Assembly: GCF_000759855.1 (NCBI RefSeq)
Contig: NZ_JNAI01000009.1
Location: 243,315-307,314, forward strand
Direction of reading: 5' to 3'
Length of the DNA: 64,000 nt
Origin: Prochlorococcus marinus str. MIT 9107
GTDB taxonomy: Bacteria > Cyanobacteriota > Cyanobacteriia > PCC-6307 > Cyanobiaceae
The position numbers were made by a program, and so were the translations under genes. The notes beneath the pieces were generated by a model. The model was not told the DNA's origin, did not search any database, and saw nothing but the letters and a program-made list of their open reading frames with translations. Shown piece after piece: positions 44,707-52,409 of this stretch. The first letter of the stretch is position 1. Each line of letters begins with the position of its first letter.

Positions 44707-45150
44707 TTATCTTATGAGCGTTGATGGCTTGAGATAGAGTCTTTCGATAGTTTCAGTAAACAAAACTGGTTTATCACTTAAGCTACAATCGGCTTGCATC
44801 ATCTCGCACAGTTTATAAGTAGAATTACCATTACCCACAAAATATCCAATTTTATGAGTACAATTTCCCGATTCTTGGGAATCAGTTAAACAAATCTGAT
44901 CTTTACCTCTTATTCTCTTTGTTGATATAAATAATGAATCTTTAGGAATCAAAGAAATCTCTTCATATTGAGAACAAGTTATTTCATAAGGCTCAGCCAA
45001 AGAAAAAACCTTTATTCTGTTCAATAATCCCTCGATTAAAGAATTCTTTACACAATAATCTTCTTTAATATTTTGACCTGCCTCTAAATTCAAAATGAAT
45101 GTTACATATATTAGACCAAATAAGAGATTGAGATATTTGACTTTCATCAT
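44707..45150 (-). CDS. Exported Cys-rich hypothetical protein (147 aa)
   Basis: An N-terminal signal (residues 4-24, ending LEAGQN) is followed by a domain with seven cysteines (YCVKNS, ITCSQYEE, QICLTDSQESGNCTHKIGYF, YKLCEMMQADCSLSD). These suggest several disulfides outside the cytoplasm. It sits 5 bases before the protease gene in the same operon. No family recognised. Confidence 0.6.
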   Translation of the reverse strand: MMKVKYLNLLFGLIYVTFILNLEAGQNIKEDYCVKNSLIEGLLNRIKVFSLAEPYEITCSQYEEISLIPKDSLFISTKRIRGKDQICLTDSQESGNCTHKIGYFVGNGNSTYKLCEMMQADCSLSDKPVLFTETIERLYLKPSTLIR

Positions 45151-45202
45151 CTAACATCTTAAAAATTTTTTTAATTATATATCAAGGTAAATTAAAGAGC
45201 TA

Positions 45203-45613
45203 TTATTTCTCAATATTTTCTTTTTGGTTTAAGTTAAGATCCTTTAAAAGGATCTTTCTTTCGATATATGAAACTTTATACAAACCTTTTTTGCTAAAAC
45301 AAGATTTCAATTGAAACAAGCCAGATTTTTCCTCATTTTTTTTAACTCCTAAATTATCTAAATGCCTTCTTAAGCTATACATTGCGCGGAAATTAGAATG
45401 TCTAATCAAATAATTTATTCTTACTGGATCATTTGTTCTAATGTACTTTGACTTAGTAAAGACAAATTGTTTCTTATTGTTTTTATTCTTGACTATAGAA
45501 ATTCCTTTAGGATAAGGATAATTTTTACAATTCATCTCTGCACCTAAATACCCAGTTTGCATGAAAAAGAAAATTATTAAGAAAATCGGTCTTTTGCAAA
45601 TAATTCTATTCAT
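45203..45613 (-). CDS. Exported hypothetical protein (136 aa)
   Basis: Signal peptide (residues 8-26, PIFLIIFFFMQTGYLGAEM) and a basic, strand-rich mature part with one N-terminal and one central Cys (NCKNYPYPKG, LKSCFSKKGL). Starts inside the last 8 bases of the 333-aa gene. Part of the five-gene secretome operon. No family recognised. Confidence 0.55.
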   Translation of the reverse strand: MNRIICKRPIFLIIFFFMQTGYLGAEMNCKNYPYPKGISIVKNKNNKKQFVFTKSKYIRTNDPVRINYLIRHSNFRAMYSLRRHLDNLGVKKNEEKSGLFQLKSCFSKKGLYKVSYIERKILLKDLNLNQKENIEK

Positions 45614-46607
45614 TAATTTCCCTCCTAGTTCTCACACTTGATATAGTAATTCGTTCATTTAATGTAATATCAATCAACAAATAATAATTCCTGCTTAAAA
45701 AAATTTTCTTCATACTTCCATAATCTTCAAGCAAAGTATGAATAGGATAGGCATCTCCAGTAACATAACCCCATTCACGAGTTAATTTGACCTTTGGAGT
45801 GTGGTTTTTAGATCTGTACTCTAGTAGATGTATTTTATTCAATAAACAATTTCTTTTGTGATATTTACAATGTTTCTGATTTGTACCAAAAGAAACTCCT
45901 CCTTCTATCTCTCCTTTTTTATTGAGTAAATCAATCACTAAATCAAATTTGCTGCTTTTGGGTCGATCAATATCCCTTAGAAGATCACTATTAGGACCCA
46001 AATCTGAAATCTTCCAAATCATCATTCGCTTTTTACTATCACTCACTAAACCGAGTAATTGATCTTTATTATGTTTAAAGTTAGGGCCAGTAATAACATC
46101 AGGATCATAATTATGGTCTTTAATTACTCCTATATATTCCGCGTCAAATGTCTCATATAATTTATCAATTAAACTTCCTTTATATCCTTTTTTTAATCCT
46201 ACTGTCAGAGGGAAAATCCATGCACTTTTTGAGTTTTTAACGATACTAAAAGGGCCTCTATCTTCATTACACCAGGTTGGATAATCAACTGATCCAATGA
46301 ACGAATGTGGGCCAATTATTTCGCAGTATTCTTCTGAGTAATAATCTTCAACAGTTATTGGATATTTCAAGGTGTATTCTAATGCTCTTCCCTCTCTCAC
46401 TTTTTCAATAATCTCATTCTGATATGTTTTATATCTATTTTCCCCTTCTTTAATATTCCTTTTAATCCCATAATTATCATCCATATTAATTTTTATCTCT
46501 GAACTCTTAACCTGTAAAGAAGTTTTATTTAAGGGATTTAATGTGAAATACTCTAAAAATATAATTCCTATAAAAATAGATACTAAATTTTTAACAATTT
46601 TTCTCAT
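45606..46607 (-). CDS. Exported hypothetical protein (333 aa)
   Basis: An N-terminal signal or anchor (residues 5-25) is followed by a large, mainly strand-rich domain. It has EEYCEIIGPHSFIGSVDYPT near 91-110, ITGPNFKHNKDQLLGLVSDS near 171-190 and a Cys pair HCKYHKRNCLLNKI near 247-260. The aromatic and charged composition suggests a globular periplasmic or surface protein. It overlaps the 136-aa gene by 8 bases. No family recognised. Confidence 0.6.
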   Translation of the reverse strand: MRKIVKNLVSIFIGIIFLEYFTLNPLNKTSLQVKSSEIKINMDDNYGIKRNIKEGENRYKTYQNEIIEKVREGRALEYTLKYPITVEDYYSEEYCEIIGPHSFIGSVDYPTWCNEDRGPFSIVKNSKSAWIFPLTVGLKKGYKGSLIDKLYETFDAEYIGVIKDHNYDPDVITGPNFKHNKDQLLGLVSDSKKRMMIWKISDLGPNSDLLRDIDRPKSSKFDLVIDLLNKKGEIEGGVSFGTNQKHCKYHKRNCLLNKIHLLEYRSKNHTPKVKLTREWGYVTGDAYPIHTLLEDYGSMKKIFLSRNYYLLIDITLNERITISSVRTRREINE

Positions 46608-46627
46608 TCTTTGATATTTACGATATT

Positions 46628-47521
46628 TTATTCCTTTATATTAATATCTATACTCGAATCATTAAATATTTCATCTACATAGAATTTAAATGGTTTTTGT
46701 CTTACTTTAATTTCAGCTAATACCCAGAACCAACCATCTTCCTTAAAGCTATTTTTTTTGTTGAAAGACTCTATATAGCCTTCAGTATAAATTGTTGAAT
46801 ACTGATCGAACTTTTCAAGATCATAAGACTCGGACTGCACTACTTCATCATTAATCATTTTCAGAAGTTCTTGATAATTAACGCTATCAAAAGTTTTCTC
46901 CTGAATTCTTGGACCTATTACATGAAATAATGCTTGCTCCATGGCATCCATTTCTGCTTGTTTTTCACTAAGTCCTTTTCCTACTTTATAAACTATTTGG
47001 TTATCATACTTTTTGTCTTCTCTAATTGGTGGAGCGAATGATGGATGATAATCTCTTTTCCCATAATTAGATCTAACTTTAACAGTAGCAATAACAAAAA
47101 CAATATCATTTTTCTTTGAAAAGCTATCAACTTTAAAAGACATAATGGAACCTTTTTTAAAACTAAATTTACTTTCTCTCTCAATATCAATACTTTCTTT
47201 TTCTATAACTTCACCATTAATTGTCGTTTCTCTAATACGTTCAAATTCTCTTTTACTAATATATGTTGGAACTGCATTCAAAAGAGCATTAAAAACAGCA
47301 TTATCAGCAGCCTCATCTTTTGATTTTCCCTTACCTGTAACGGTAAAAATTTTAATATCACTTTCATTTTGAGCTAAAAACAAATTTGATTTTATCTTTT
47401 TTGTTTTAGAAGTACTTGATAATAATGATGAATCTTTTTCGTAACTAAAAGCCAAAGAAGTTATGTCATTCAATAATAAAAATAGAGAAGGTAGAAATAA
47501 ATTCAAAAATAAATTATTCAT
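46628..47521 (-). CDS. Exported protein with two tandem LPP20/FlgT-N-like domains (297 aa)
   Basis: A signal peptide (residues 5-24) is followed by two similar halves. Half one (about 55-160) has TGKGKSKDEAADNAVFNALL, a helix with INGEVIEKES, and FVIATVKVRS at the end. Half two (about 180-285) has VGKGLSEKQAEMDAMEQALF, INDEVVQSES and WVLAEIKVRQ. The GxGxSxxxAxxxAxxxAL pattern resembles the LPP20 and FlgT N-terminal fold of bacterial envelope lipoproteins. It is the first gene of the five-gene minus-strand run ending with the protease. Role is unknown. Confidence 0.65.
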   Translation of the reverse strand: MNNLFLNLFLPSLFLLLNDITSLAFSYEKDSSLLSSTSKTKKIKSNLFLAQNESDIKIFTVTGKGKSKDEAADNAVFNALLNAVPTYISKREFERIRETTINGEVIEKESIDIERESKFSFKKGSIMSFKVDSFSKKNDIVFVIATVKVRSNYGKRDYHPSFAPPIREDKKYDNQIVYKVGKGLSEKQAEMDAMEQALFHVIGPRIQEKTFDSVNYQELLKMINDEVVQSESYDLEKFDQYSTIYTEGYIESFNKKNSFKEDGWFWVLAEIKVRQKPFKFYVDEIFNDSSIDINIKE

Positions 47522-47613
47522 AATATTTAAGAACTAATTTACATAACTTATACTTAAAAACAGACTATTAATAATAAAGATTATACTTGAAACATAAATA
47601 TTAATTATTTAAG

Positions 47614-47808
47614 ATGCTTAAGGTAATCGTTACTGGTTTAATAATATTCCTTGTTTACTCTAATCCCACATTTAGAACATACACCCTTGAGGCATTGAAA
47701 TCTGTTACAAGAGTTATTCAGCAATTGCCAACACCAAATAATAATTTTGAAGAATCTTCACCTTCGGAGGAATCGGAAGGATATTCAACTTACGAAGATA
47801 ATTTCTAA
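47614..47808 (+). CDS. 64-aa single-TM protein, paralogue of 3912-4043
   Basis: The N-terminal helix KVIVTGLIIFLVYSNPTFRT matches the 43-aa protein at 3912-4043, which has LVYSQPELR at the equal position. The tail is longer and acidic (NNNFEESSPSEESEGYSTYE). Probably membrane-anchored with a disordered cytoplasmic or periplasmic tail. Divergent from the secretome operon. Confidence 0.6.
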   Translation: MLKVIVTGLIIFLVYSNPTFRTYTLEALKSVTRVIQQLPTPNNNFEESSPSEESEGYSTYEDNF

Positions 47809-47817
47809 AATTTTAAT

Positions 47818-48462
47818 TTAAAAATCATCAAAATTTCCATATCCAGAATATCCTCTTCCCATTTGAGGTCTATATTCATCATTAGTTATTTGGCCAGAAT
47901 TACTTCCTGACTGGGCTGGTTTTGCAATAGAAGCTCCTGCATCTTTGGCAGCCGCTATACTGTCGGACTTTATTCCCCAAGTTACTTTAACTCTTTCCCC
48001 AATATCATTACATTCACCTAATTTCATCAGTCCGCTTAATAGTGCATCAGTTTCAGAGGAAAACTCTTCAGCAAATGATTGAAATTCTTCTAAAGAATCT
48101 TCTGTTACAACGTCGTTGATACCAACAACATATTTTTCATCATCTCCTGTTTTTTCAGTACTACCTCCTTTAATTCTTAAATCAATAAACCTAGCAATTC
48201 CTTTCTGAGCCTCAAAATCACTCTTTCTCTTGGCTTTATCTATCTTTCTTTCATTTTTTGAAGTGACAAGTCTTTGAACTGTATAAGAAAGTTTCCATTG
48301 TCCGGGACCAAAAGTTTTAAATCTAGTACCCACATCAGGACTATTTGCACATCCCCCAGGAATAACAGAAGTATTTGCTCCATCTTCAGCAATAACTGGT
48401 ATTACACTTCCTGCTATTAGCATTGAAGAACTAGCCAAAACTGAAAAAACTAATCTTTTCAT
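47818..48462 (-). CDS. Exported hypothetical protein (214 aa)
   Basis: Signal peptide with AE cleavage region (residues 1-25). The mature part has CANSPDVGTRFKTFGPGQWK near 38-57 and a helix with AQKGIARFIDLRIKGG near 89-104. An acidic central block precedes KVTWGIKSDSIAAAKDAGAS near 163-182, then a low-complexity Ser/Gly/Asn tail. The helix-strand plan is loosely like the LPP20 domain of the 297-aa protein. It is the last of three genes on the minus strand. Confidence 0.55.
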   Translation of the reverse strand: MKRLVFSVLASSSMLIAGSVIPVIAEDGANTSVIPGGCANSPDVGTRFKTFGPGQWKLSYTVQRLVTSKNERKIDKAKRKSDFEAQKGIARFIDLRIKGGSTEKTGDDEKYVVGINDVVTEDSLEEFQSFAEEFSSETDALLSGLMKLGECNDIGERVKVTWGIKSDSIAAAKDAGASIAKPAQSGSNSGQITNDEYRPQMGRGYSGYGNFDDF

Positions 48463-48487
48463 TGGAAATTTGTTGAGTCATTTAAAT

Positions 48488-48958
48488 TTATTCTTCTATA
48501 GTATCAAATCTTAAGAAAACAGACATTGCTGCTAGTCCTGAAACATTCATTATTAAAACAAAAACTAATAAATTCTTGGTAGTTTTTGCTCGTTTGTTTT
48601 GTAATATTTGATAATTATCAGCATATAACCTTATCCTTTCATTTGCTAAGTTTAATTTTTCAAAAAAATCATTTGTTTTATATCTTTTTACTTGATCCAA
48701 ATAAGTATTAGTCTCTTTATCAATGAATTGTGAACAATATTTGGGGTTTTTACTTCTTTCATCAAAGTTTCCAGATGGGATTAGAGCTGTATTTGCAAGT
48801 AGATTATAAAAAGATATATTTTGCCTATTTATTTCTCTACAATGGCTTATTAAAGAATCAGTTGTTTCCCTAAACAACAATATCTGGCCAGTAGACATTG
48901 CCATCATTGAAAATGAAATTGCTAAGAATAGTGGCTTTACTTTTGTTTTAAACTTCAT
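48488..48958 (-). CDS. Two-TM protein with periplasmic helical domain (156 aa)
   Basis: TM1 near residues 10-28 and TM2 near 127-148 flank a helical domain of about 95 residues with two cysteines (SHCREINR, KYCSQFID). This is the shape of four-helix-bundle sensor domains, but nothing follows TM2 except a nine-residue tail. It starts directly at the stop of the 249-aa gene (48959), which has the same layout, so the two probably form a hetero-complex. No family recognised. Confidence 0.6.
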   Translation of the reverse strand: MKFKTKVKPLFLAISFSMMAMSTGQILLFRETTDSLISHCREINRQNISFYNLLANTALIPSGNFDERSKNPKYCSQFIDKETNTYLDQVKRYKTNDFFEKLNLANERIRLYADNYQILQNKRAKTTKNLLVFVLIMNVSGLAAMSVFLRFDTIEE

Positions 48959-49708
48959 TTAATCAAATAATCTATTGGGAGAATCTGAATCTTTATCAAA
49001 ATTATTGTTTATTAAGTCAATATAATTAACAAATATAAATACAAGAATTTGCAAGAATATCAAACCAAAAAGAATAGACTTTAACATGAATTTTGATTCT
49101 TCAATATTTATTGAACTTTCTTCTAGTAGGGAAACCTTATAGTTCAAGTATTCATAAGTCTGATTTAATGTCGAAAGAATTTGCGAAACAATATCCTCTC
49201 TCCTAGATGTACTTTTTTCAATAAGGTCTCTAGCATTTAAGAATTCAATATATTGCTCTATGCTTTTAATACCTTTTTTGTTAGCCTCTTTAGGAGTAAG
49301 TCCAAAATAATCTCCAATTAGAAGATCCAACTTATTTTCATAAGAACTTATAATTTTTATCTGTTCGGAATCTTTTTGGTATCCTAAAACATTTAAAAAA
49401 ACCATTTGGTAATCATAAATTCTATTCTTTAACTGTACTAAAACTTCCAAATATTCTTGACAAAAATCAGAAAAAGGATCACCACAAGCCTGACTTTTTG
49501 TTTTAATTTTATTTTCAAAAGAAATTTGATCTATATCAGATGTAATATTTAGGGCTCTAATCGCTTCTTTTTTAGAAAGAAGTGATTCGAAAGAGTTTTG
49601 AGAATTAATATAAAATACTGAATTTATCCCAAATAAGAAAGTAAATACAATAGAAGACTTTACTAAACGGCCAACTTTTATTTGATGTTTCTGGAGTTTG
49701 ATGCCCAT
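48959..49708 (-). CDS. Two-TM protein with periplasmic helical domain (249 aa)
   Basis: TM1 near residues 16-34 and TM2 near 208-228 flank a long helical periplasmic domain with CGDPFSDFCQEYLEVLVQLK near 74-93 and LTPKEANKKGIKSIEQYIEF. The cytoplasmic tail is short. The topology matches sensory four-helix domains without any signalling output. It precedes the 156-aa relative with no gap, suggesting a stoichiometric pair. Confidence 0.6.
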   Translation of the reverse strand: MGIKLQKHQIKVGRLVKSSIVFTFLFGINSVFYINSQNSFESLLSKKEAIRALNITSDIDQISFENKIKTKSQACGDPFSDFCQEYLEVLVQLKNRIYDYQMVFLNVLGYQKDSEQIKIISSYENKLDLLIGDYFGLTPKEANKKGIKSIEQYIEFLNARDLIEKSTSRREDIVSQILSTLNQTYEYLNYKVSLLEESSINIEESKFMLKSILFGLIFLQILVFIFVNYIDLINNNFDKDSDSPNRLFD

Positions 49709-49752
49709 TTAATTGAGCTATTTATTTAATATTACATTAGATATCAATATAA

Positions 49753-49974
49753 ATGTATGAATTTAATTTATTATCGAATTATAAAGAAAACCAACGAATA
49801 AAATTTCTATCAATAATGAATTCGATTTTTTTTACAGTAGCGTTAATATTTATAAGTTTAATACTTATGCAGAAATCTTTGTCGCATACGTTACCATCTC
49901 ATTTTGGGGAGCATGATCATGAAGACGTTGAATTTTCAAGACCTAATATTAGTCTCAGAAATCAAAATGATTAA
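49753..49974 (+). CDS. N-terminal exported fragment, possible first half of a split outer-membrane protein (73 aa)
   Basis: An internal Met at residue 22 gives a good signal peptide (FFTVALIFISLILM, ending SLSHT). The short polar remainder has SHFGEHDHEDVEF, a His/Asp-rich stretch. The frame stops at 49972-49974. A second frame, -1 relative to this one, opens at 49971 and continues with YWSLDYDLTGMLGYQS into the 130-aa barrel-like gene. The two may be one frameshifted gene. Confidence 0.5.
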   Translation: MYEFNLLSNYKENQRIKFLSIMNSIFFTVALIFISLILMQKSLSHTLPSHFGEHDHEDVEFSRPNISLRNQND

Positions 49975-50030
49975 ATAACAAGAAAAGTTTCAAGAAAAAA
50001 TATTGGAGTCTTGATTACGATTTAACAGGA

Positions 50031-50423
50031 ATGTTAGGTTATCAATCTACTGATAAAAATATTTATGATCAAAAATTTAGTTATTATGGCTTGCAAGATG
50101 GCAAACATGAAGGGACTTTAGGACTTATTAGCATAATTCCCACCATAAGAGTAAGTAAATTAAATAATAAAATTCCCATTGGAATAGGACTTGGTGCAGG
50201 CCCTTCTCTATCCTTGGGAACAAGAGTAGTAGAAAAACCCTATAATTTCCCCTCATTATTATCCCAGGTAAATGCCGAAGTAAATGTTCCAATTTCAAAA
50301 GATAAAAATACTTCTATGACATTTGGGTTAAGTCATATTTGTTCATTTTTTGGTGTTTTAAATTATAGAGGCAGAAATCTTGGGCATCATTGGTATACTG
50401 TTGGTATTAGAAAGAAAATATAA
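50031..50423 (+). CDS. Outer-membrane barrel-like protein, PagL/acyloxyacyl-hydrolase-like C-terminus (130 aa)
   Basis: Alternating-strand sequence with GLISIIPTIRV, IGIGLGAGPSLSLG and VNAEVNVPISK. It ends MTFGLSHICSFFG and HHWYTVGIRKKI, like an outer-membrane strand terminus. The GLSHxS...N.G.H block resembles lipid A deacylase PagL-type barrels, in which His-Ser form the active site; here the residue after His is Ile, so activity is doubtful. The in-frame sequence extends upstream to 49971 without a start codon, pointing to a missing N-terminus. Confidence 0.5.
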   Translation: MLGYQSTDKNIYDQKFSYYGLQDGKHEGTLGLISIIPTIRVSKLNNKIPIGIGLGAGPSLSLGTRVVEKPYNFPSLLSQVNAEVNVPISKDKNTSMTFGLSHICSFFGVLNYRGRNLGHHWYTVGIRKKI

Positions 50424-50947
50424 GTTATATTAGTCTGTCTCAATAAAACTTTTCAGTAAAAATGTAATCATAATTTGACCATTAACTTGAATAAATCAGA
50501 GAAAAAAAAGTAATTTCTTATTTAATGAAAAATTATTTTTAATTTTAAATATCCATACAAATAGAAAGGCTTACTGCCTCTTAAGACTGCTATAGTTTAA
50601 AAGTTAAATCAAAATATTTAACCCTGGAGGGGTGGTCGAGTGGTTTAAGGATCTAGTCTTGAAAACTAAAACAGCCTAAAGTATTTGCATGTGAAATAGG
50701 ATAATTAAAAAAAAGGGGGTTAAAAAAAAAAAAAAAAAGGTTACTGGGAATGAAAAAGCTAATGTAATAGATTATTGCAATAGTCTTTAAACCCGCTTAA
50801 ATAATGAAAATCTAATTTTTTTATTAAAAAATAATGACTCTTCTTATTTCTTTAATATGCTAAAAAAATTTCTTGCAAAAATAAATTTTTTAATGTTTAA
50901 AATAGATAAAGGTCTTTACCTCTCATGATTTTTTTAATCTTTTTTAA
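50424..50947. other. Gap with tRNA-Ser remnant and a 17-base A run
   Basis: Besides the tRNA fragment at 50626-50668, the stretch holds A8-G5 at 50707-50719 and a 17-base A run at 50722-50738, the longest homopolymer seen in the window. No coding frame was found. It separates the secretome island from the Nif11-leader gene. Confidence 0.6.
50626..50668 (+). pseudogene. Truncated tRNA-Ser (5' half, UGA anticodon loop)
   Basis: GGAGGGGTGGTCGAGTGGTT begins a serine tRNA. The D arm follows, then an anticodon arm TAGT-CTTGAAA-ACTA with a UGA anticodon in its loop. After 50668 the long variable arm, T arm and 3' acceptor strand are missing; no GGTTCGAATCC-like sequence follows. It is a remnant, not a working tRNA. 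Confidence 0.75.
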
Positions 50948-51181
50948 ATGACTTTTAATCAAATAAAAAATTTTTTAATTGAACTCAAAACAAACAAAAC
51001 TTTACTTGATGAAGTTTCAAGTGTAGCTACCGCTAATGAAATCGCCTTAATAGCTTCACATTATGGATTTGAATTTACTGGTAAAGAATTGAAAGAAATT
51101 TCTAAGAGCAAAATCGAAGGGGTAAATATTAAAGCTCAAGACACTTCTCCATCTTATAATTTTGGTGAGGGAGGAAACTAA
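50948..51181 (+). CDS. Nif11-like leader peptide protein (77 aa)
   Basis: The N-terminal 50 residues match the Nif11 leader pattern (FNQIKNFLIELKTNKTLLDE, then EIALIASHYGFEFTGKELKE). In marine picocyanobacteria such leaders precede modified natural products, the prochlorosins. The C-terminal part is short (about 25 residues, ending SPSYNFGEGGN) and has no cysteine, so it is not a lanthipeptide core. No LanM-like enzyme is in the window. It could be a stand-alone Nif11 protein or a precursor for another modifying enzyme. Confidence 0.75.
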   Translation: MTFNQIKNFLIELKTNKTLLDEVSSVATANEIALIASHYGFEFTGKELKEISKSKIEGVNIKAQDTSPSYNFGEGGN

Positions 51182-51300
51182 AAAAAATTGATTAAGAAAA
51201 TAAATGAAAAGTTTCATAAGCTCAATAATTTAAATTTAGCCCTACTTACAAGGATGAGTATTGTATTTTTTTTTAATTACTTGGCTTTAAATAATGATTT

Positions 51301-51588
51301 TCACTTGATACTTTGTGACTGATTTTCATTTATGACTTTATTAACATTAGAAGTTTTATCTTCCTTTTTTAGGACTTCTTTTAGATGAATATGATTTGCT
51401 TCACCTTTATTATGTCCATGAGCAATTCCAAGCTCATGCATCCTTGCATGTTCTTTAATAGTATCTCTTAATTCACCGGATTTTGGCCCTACAGTAGTGT
51501 AAATACCATAACCGATGGCACCAAATAATAATAAACCAATACTTCCTAAAACAAAAAGGAGTGTAGGATCACTATTAGCTTCAAGCAT
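51301..51588 (-). CDS. PsbN-like small membrane protein (95 aa)
   Basis: One N-terminal helix (LLFVLGSIGLLLFGAIGYGI) is followed by YTTVGPKSGELRDTIKEHAR. The GYGIYTTVGPKSGELRD segment resembles the end of PsbN (GxxVYTAFGPPSKELRDPF), which aids photosystem II assembly. A further His-rich tail (HELGIAHGHNKGEANHIHLK) is not found in PsbN. It is therefore a relative or a longer paralogue, not psbN itself. Confidence 0.5.
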   Translation of the reverse strand: MLEANSDPTLLFVLGSIGLLLFGAIGYGIYTTVGPKSGELRDTIKEHARMHELGIAHGHNKGEANHIHLKEVLKKEDKTSNVNKVINENQSQSIK

Positions 51589-51743
51589 TTTTTTTAATCA
51601 ATAAAGCAAACTCTAGTATTTTTAAAAGGGTTTTAAAGTAAATAAGTTATAAGTTAGCCATTCAAAAAGCATTATTGTCTGTATCAGTTTAGACAATATA
51701 AATAGACAAAAGTCAAAAGAATTTTTGAATATAATATAGAATA

Positions 51744-51860
51744 ATGAAAAATTCATTTTTTACCATTTCAGACATCTCAAACAAAATAGCGTTTATTCTT
51801 CTTTTACTTGGAGTTATCGTTTATTACGGATTAGTGATTAGTGGGAATAATCCGCTTTAA
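51744..51860 (+). CDS. 38-aa single-TM microprotein
   Basis: ATG 51744 to TAA 51858-51860. A polar start (KNSFFTISDISNKI) leads into one helix (AFILLLLGVIVYYGLVI) and a short SGNNPL tail. Isolated between a divergent and a convergent gene. No family recognised. Confidence 0.5.
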   Translation: MKNSFFTISDISNKIAFILLLLGVIVYYGLVISGNNPL

Positions 51861-51959
51861 GCTGAGGGGGAGGAATTAACTATCTAAGGATTTAAGATCA
51901 TCTGAAATTAAAATAATATTGCTAAAAATTTAATGTTTATAAAGTAGAAATATAAATTA

Positions 51960-52094
51960 TCAAATCCCAAAAAAGAATCCATCTTTTTGATAAGAAAATA
52001 TAACTACAGATATCCCTATTGAGATAAGAATCAATTTATAAATATTATTTTGTAGATTTTTTCGTAGTGAATTCGATGCTTCTGATGATTTCAT
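51960..52094 (-). CDS. 44-aa single-TM microprotein
   Basis: ATG 52092-52094 to TGA 51960-51962. A polar, basic start (SSEASNSLRKNLQNNIYK) precedes one helix (LILISIGISVVIFSY) and QKDGFFFGI. The start lies 72 bases after the stop of the 33-aa gene, and the two could share a transcript. No family recognised. Confidence 0.45.
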   Translation of the reverse strand: MKSSEASNSLRKNLQNNIYKLILISIGISVVIFSYQKDGFFFGI

Positions 52095-52165
52095 AAAAGA
52101 GATTAAAAAATTAAATAAAATTGATTTATATTTGGATACCTTGCTAAAAGATAGATCAAAATAAA

Positions 52166-52267
52166 TTAATCCCTTTTTGATTTAGGTTTTAGACCAAAAT
52201 CATTTTTACCTCTAAAAAAGAAAGTGATTACCAGTAAAAAAAAGATTAAAATAGAGAGAGTTTCCAT
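52166..52267 (-). CDS. 33-aa NDFG-motif membrane microprotein
   Basis: ATG 52265-52267 to TAA 52166-52168. A hydrophobic helix (LSILIFFLLVITFFF) is followed by RGKNDFGLKPKSKRD. The NDFG turn with a basic tail also appears in the adjacent frameshifted gene (KIGSNDFGITSGKSQSKDQK), which makes this a tandem pair of one small family. Confidence 0.55.
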   Translation of the reverse strand: METLSILIFFLLVITFFFRGKNDFGLKPKSKRD

Positions 52268-52288
52268 AATAGATTGATAATTTTTTGA

Positions 52289-52409
52289 CTAGGATGTTTT
52301 TTGATCTTTTGATTGAGATTTACCTGATGTTATACCAAAATCATTTGATCCTATTTTCATAAAAGCAATAAAAGCCGCAAAAAAGCCCAAGACTGCAAAG
52401 AGATACATA
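52289..52409 (-). pseudogene. NDFG-motif microprotein gene interrupted at a T7 run
   Basis: From ATG 52407-52409 the frame reads MYLFAVLGFF and then goes out of frame at a run of seven T (minus strand, 52379-52385). With one base less it continues as AAFIAFMKIGSNDFGITSGK and a lysine-rich end to TAG at 52289-52291. A shorter product could start at the internal ATG before KIGSNDFG. Pseudogene, sequencing error or slippage cannot be separated here. Confidence 0.5.

Noticed and set aside
50948..51181. Full lanthipeptide (prochlorosin) precursor
   Set aside because: The tail has no cysteine and no LanM-type synthetase is present in the window.
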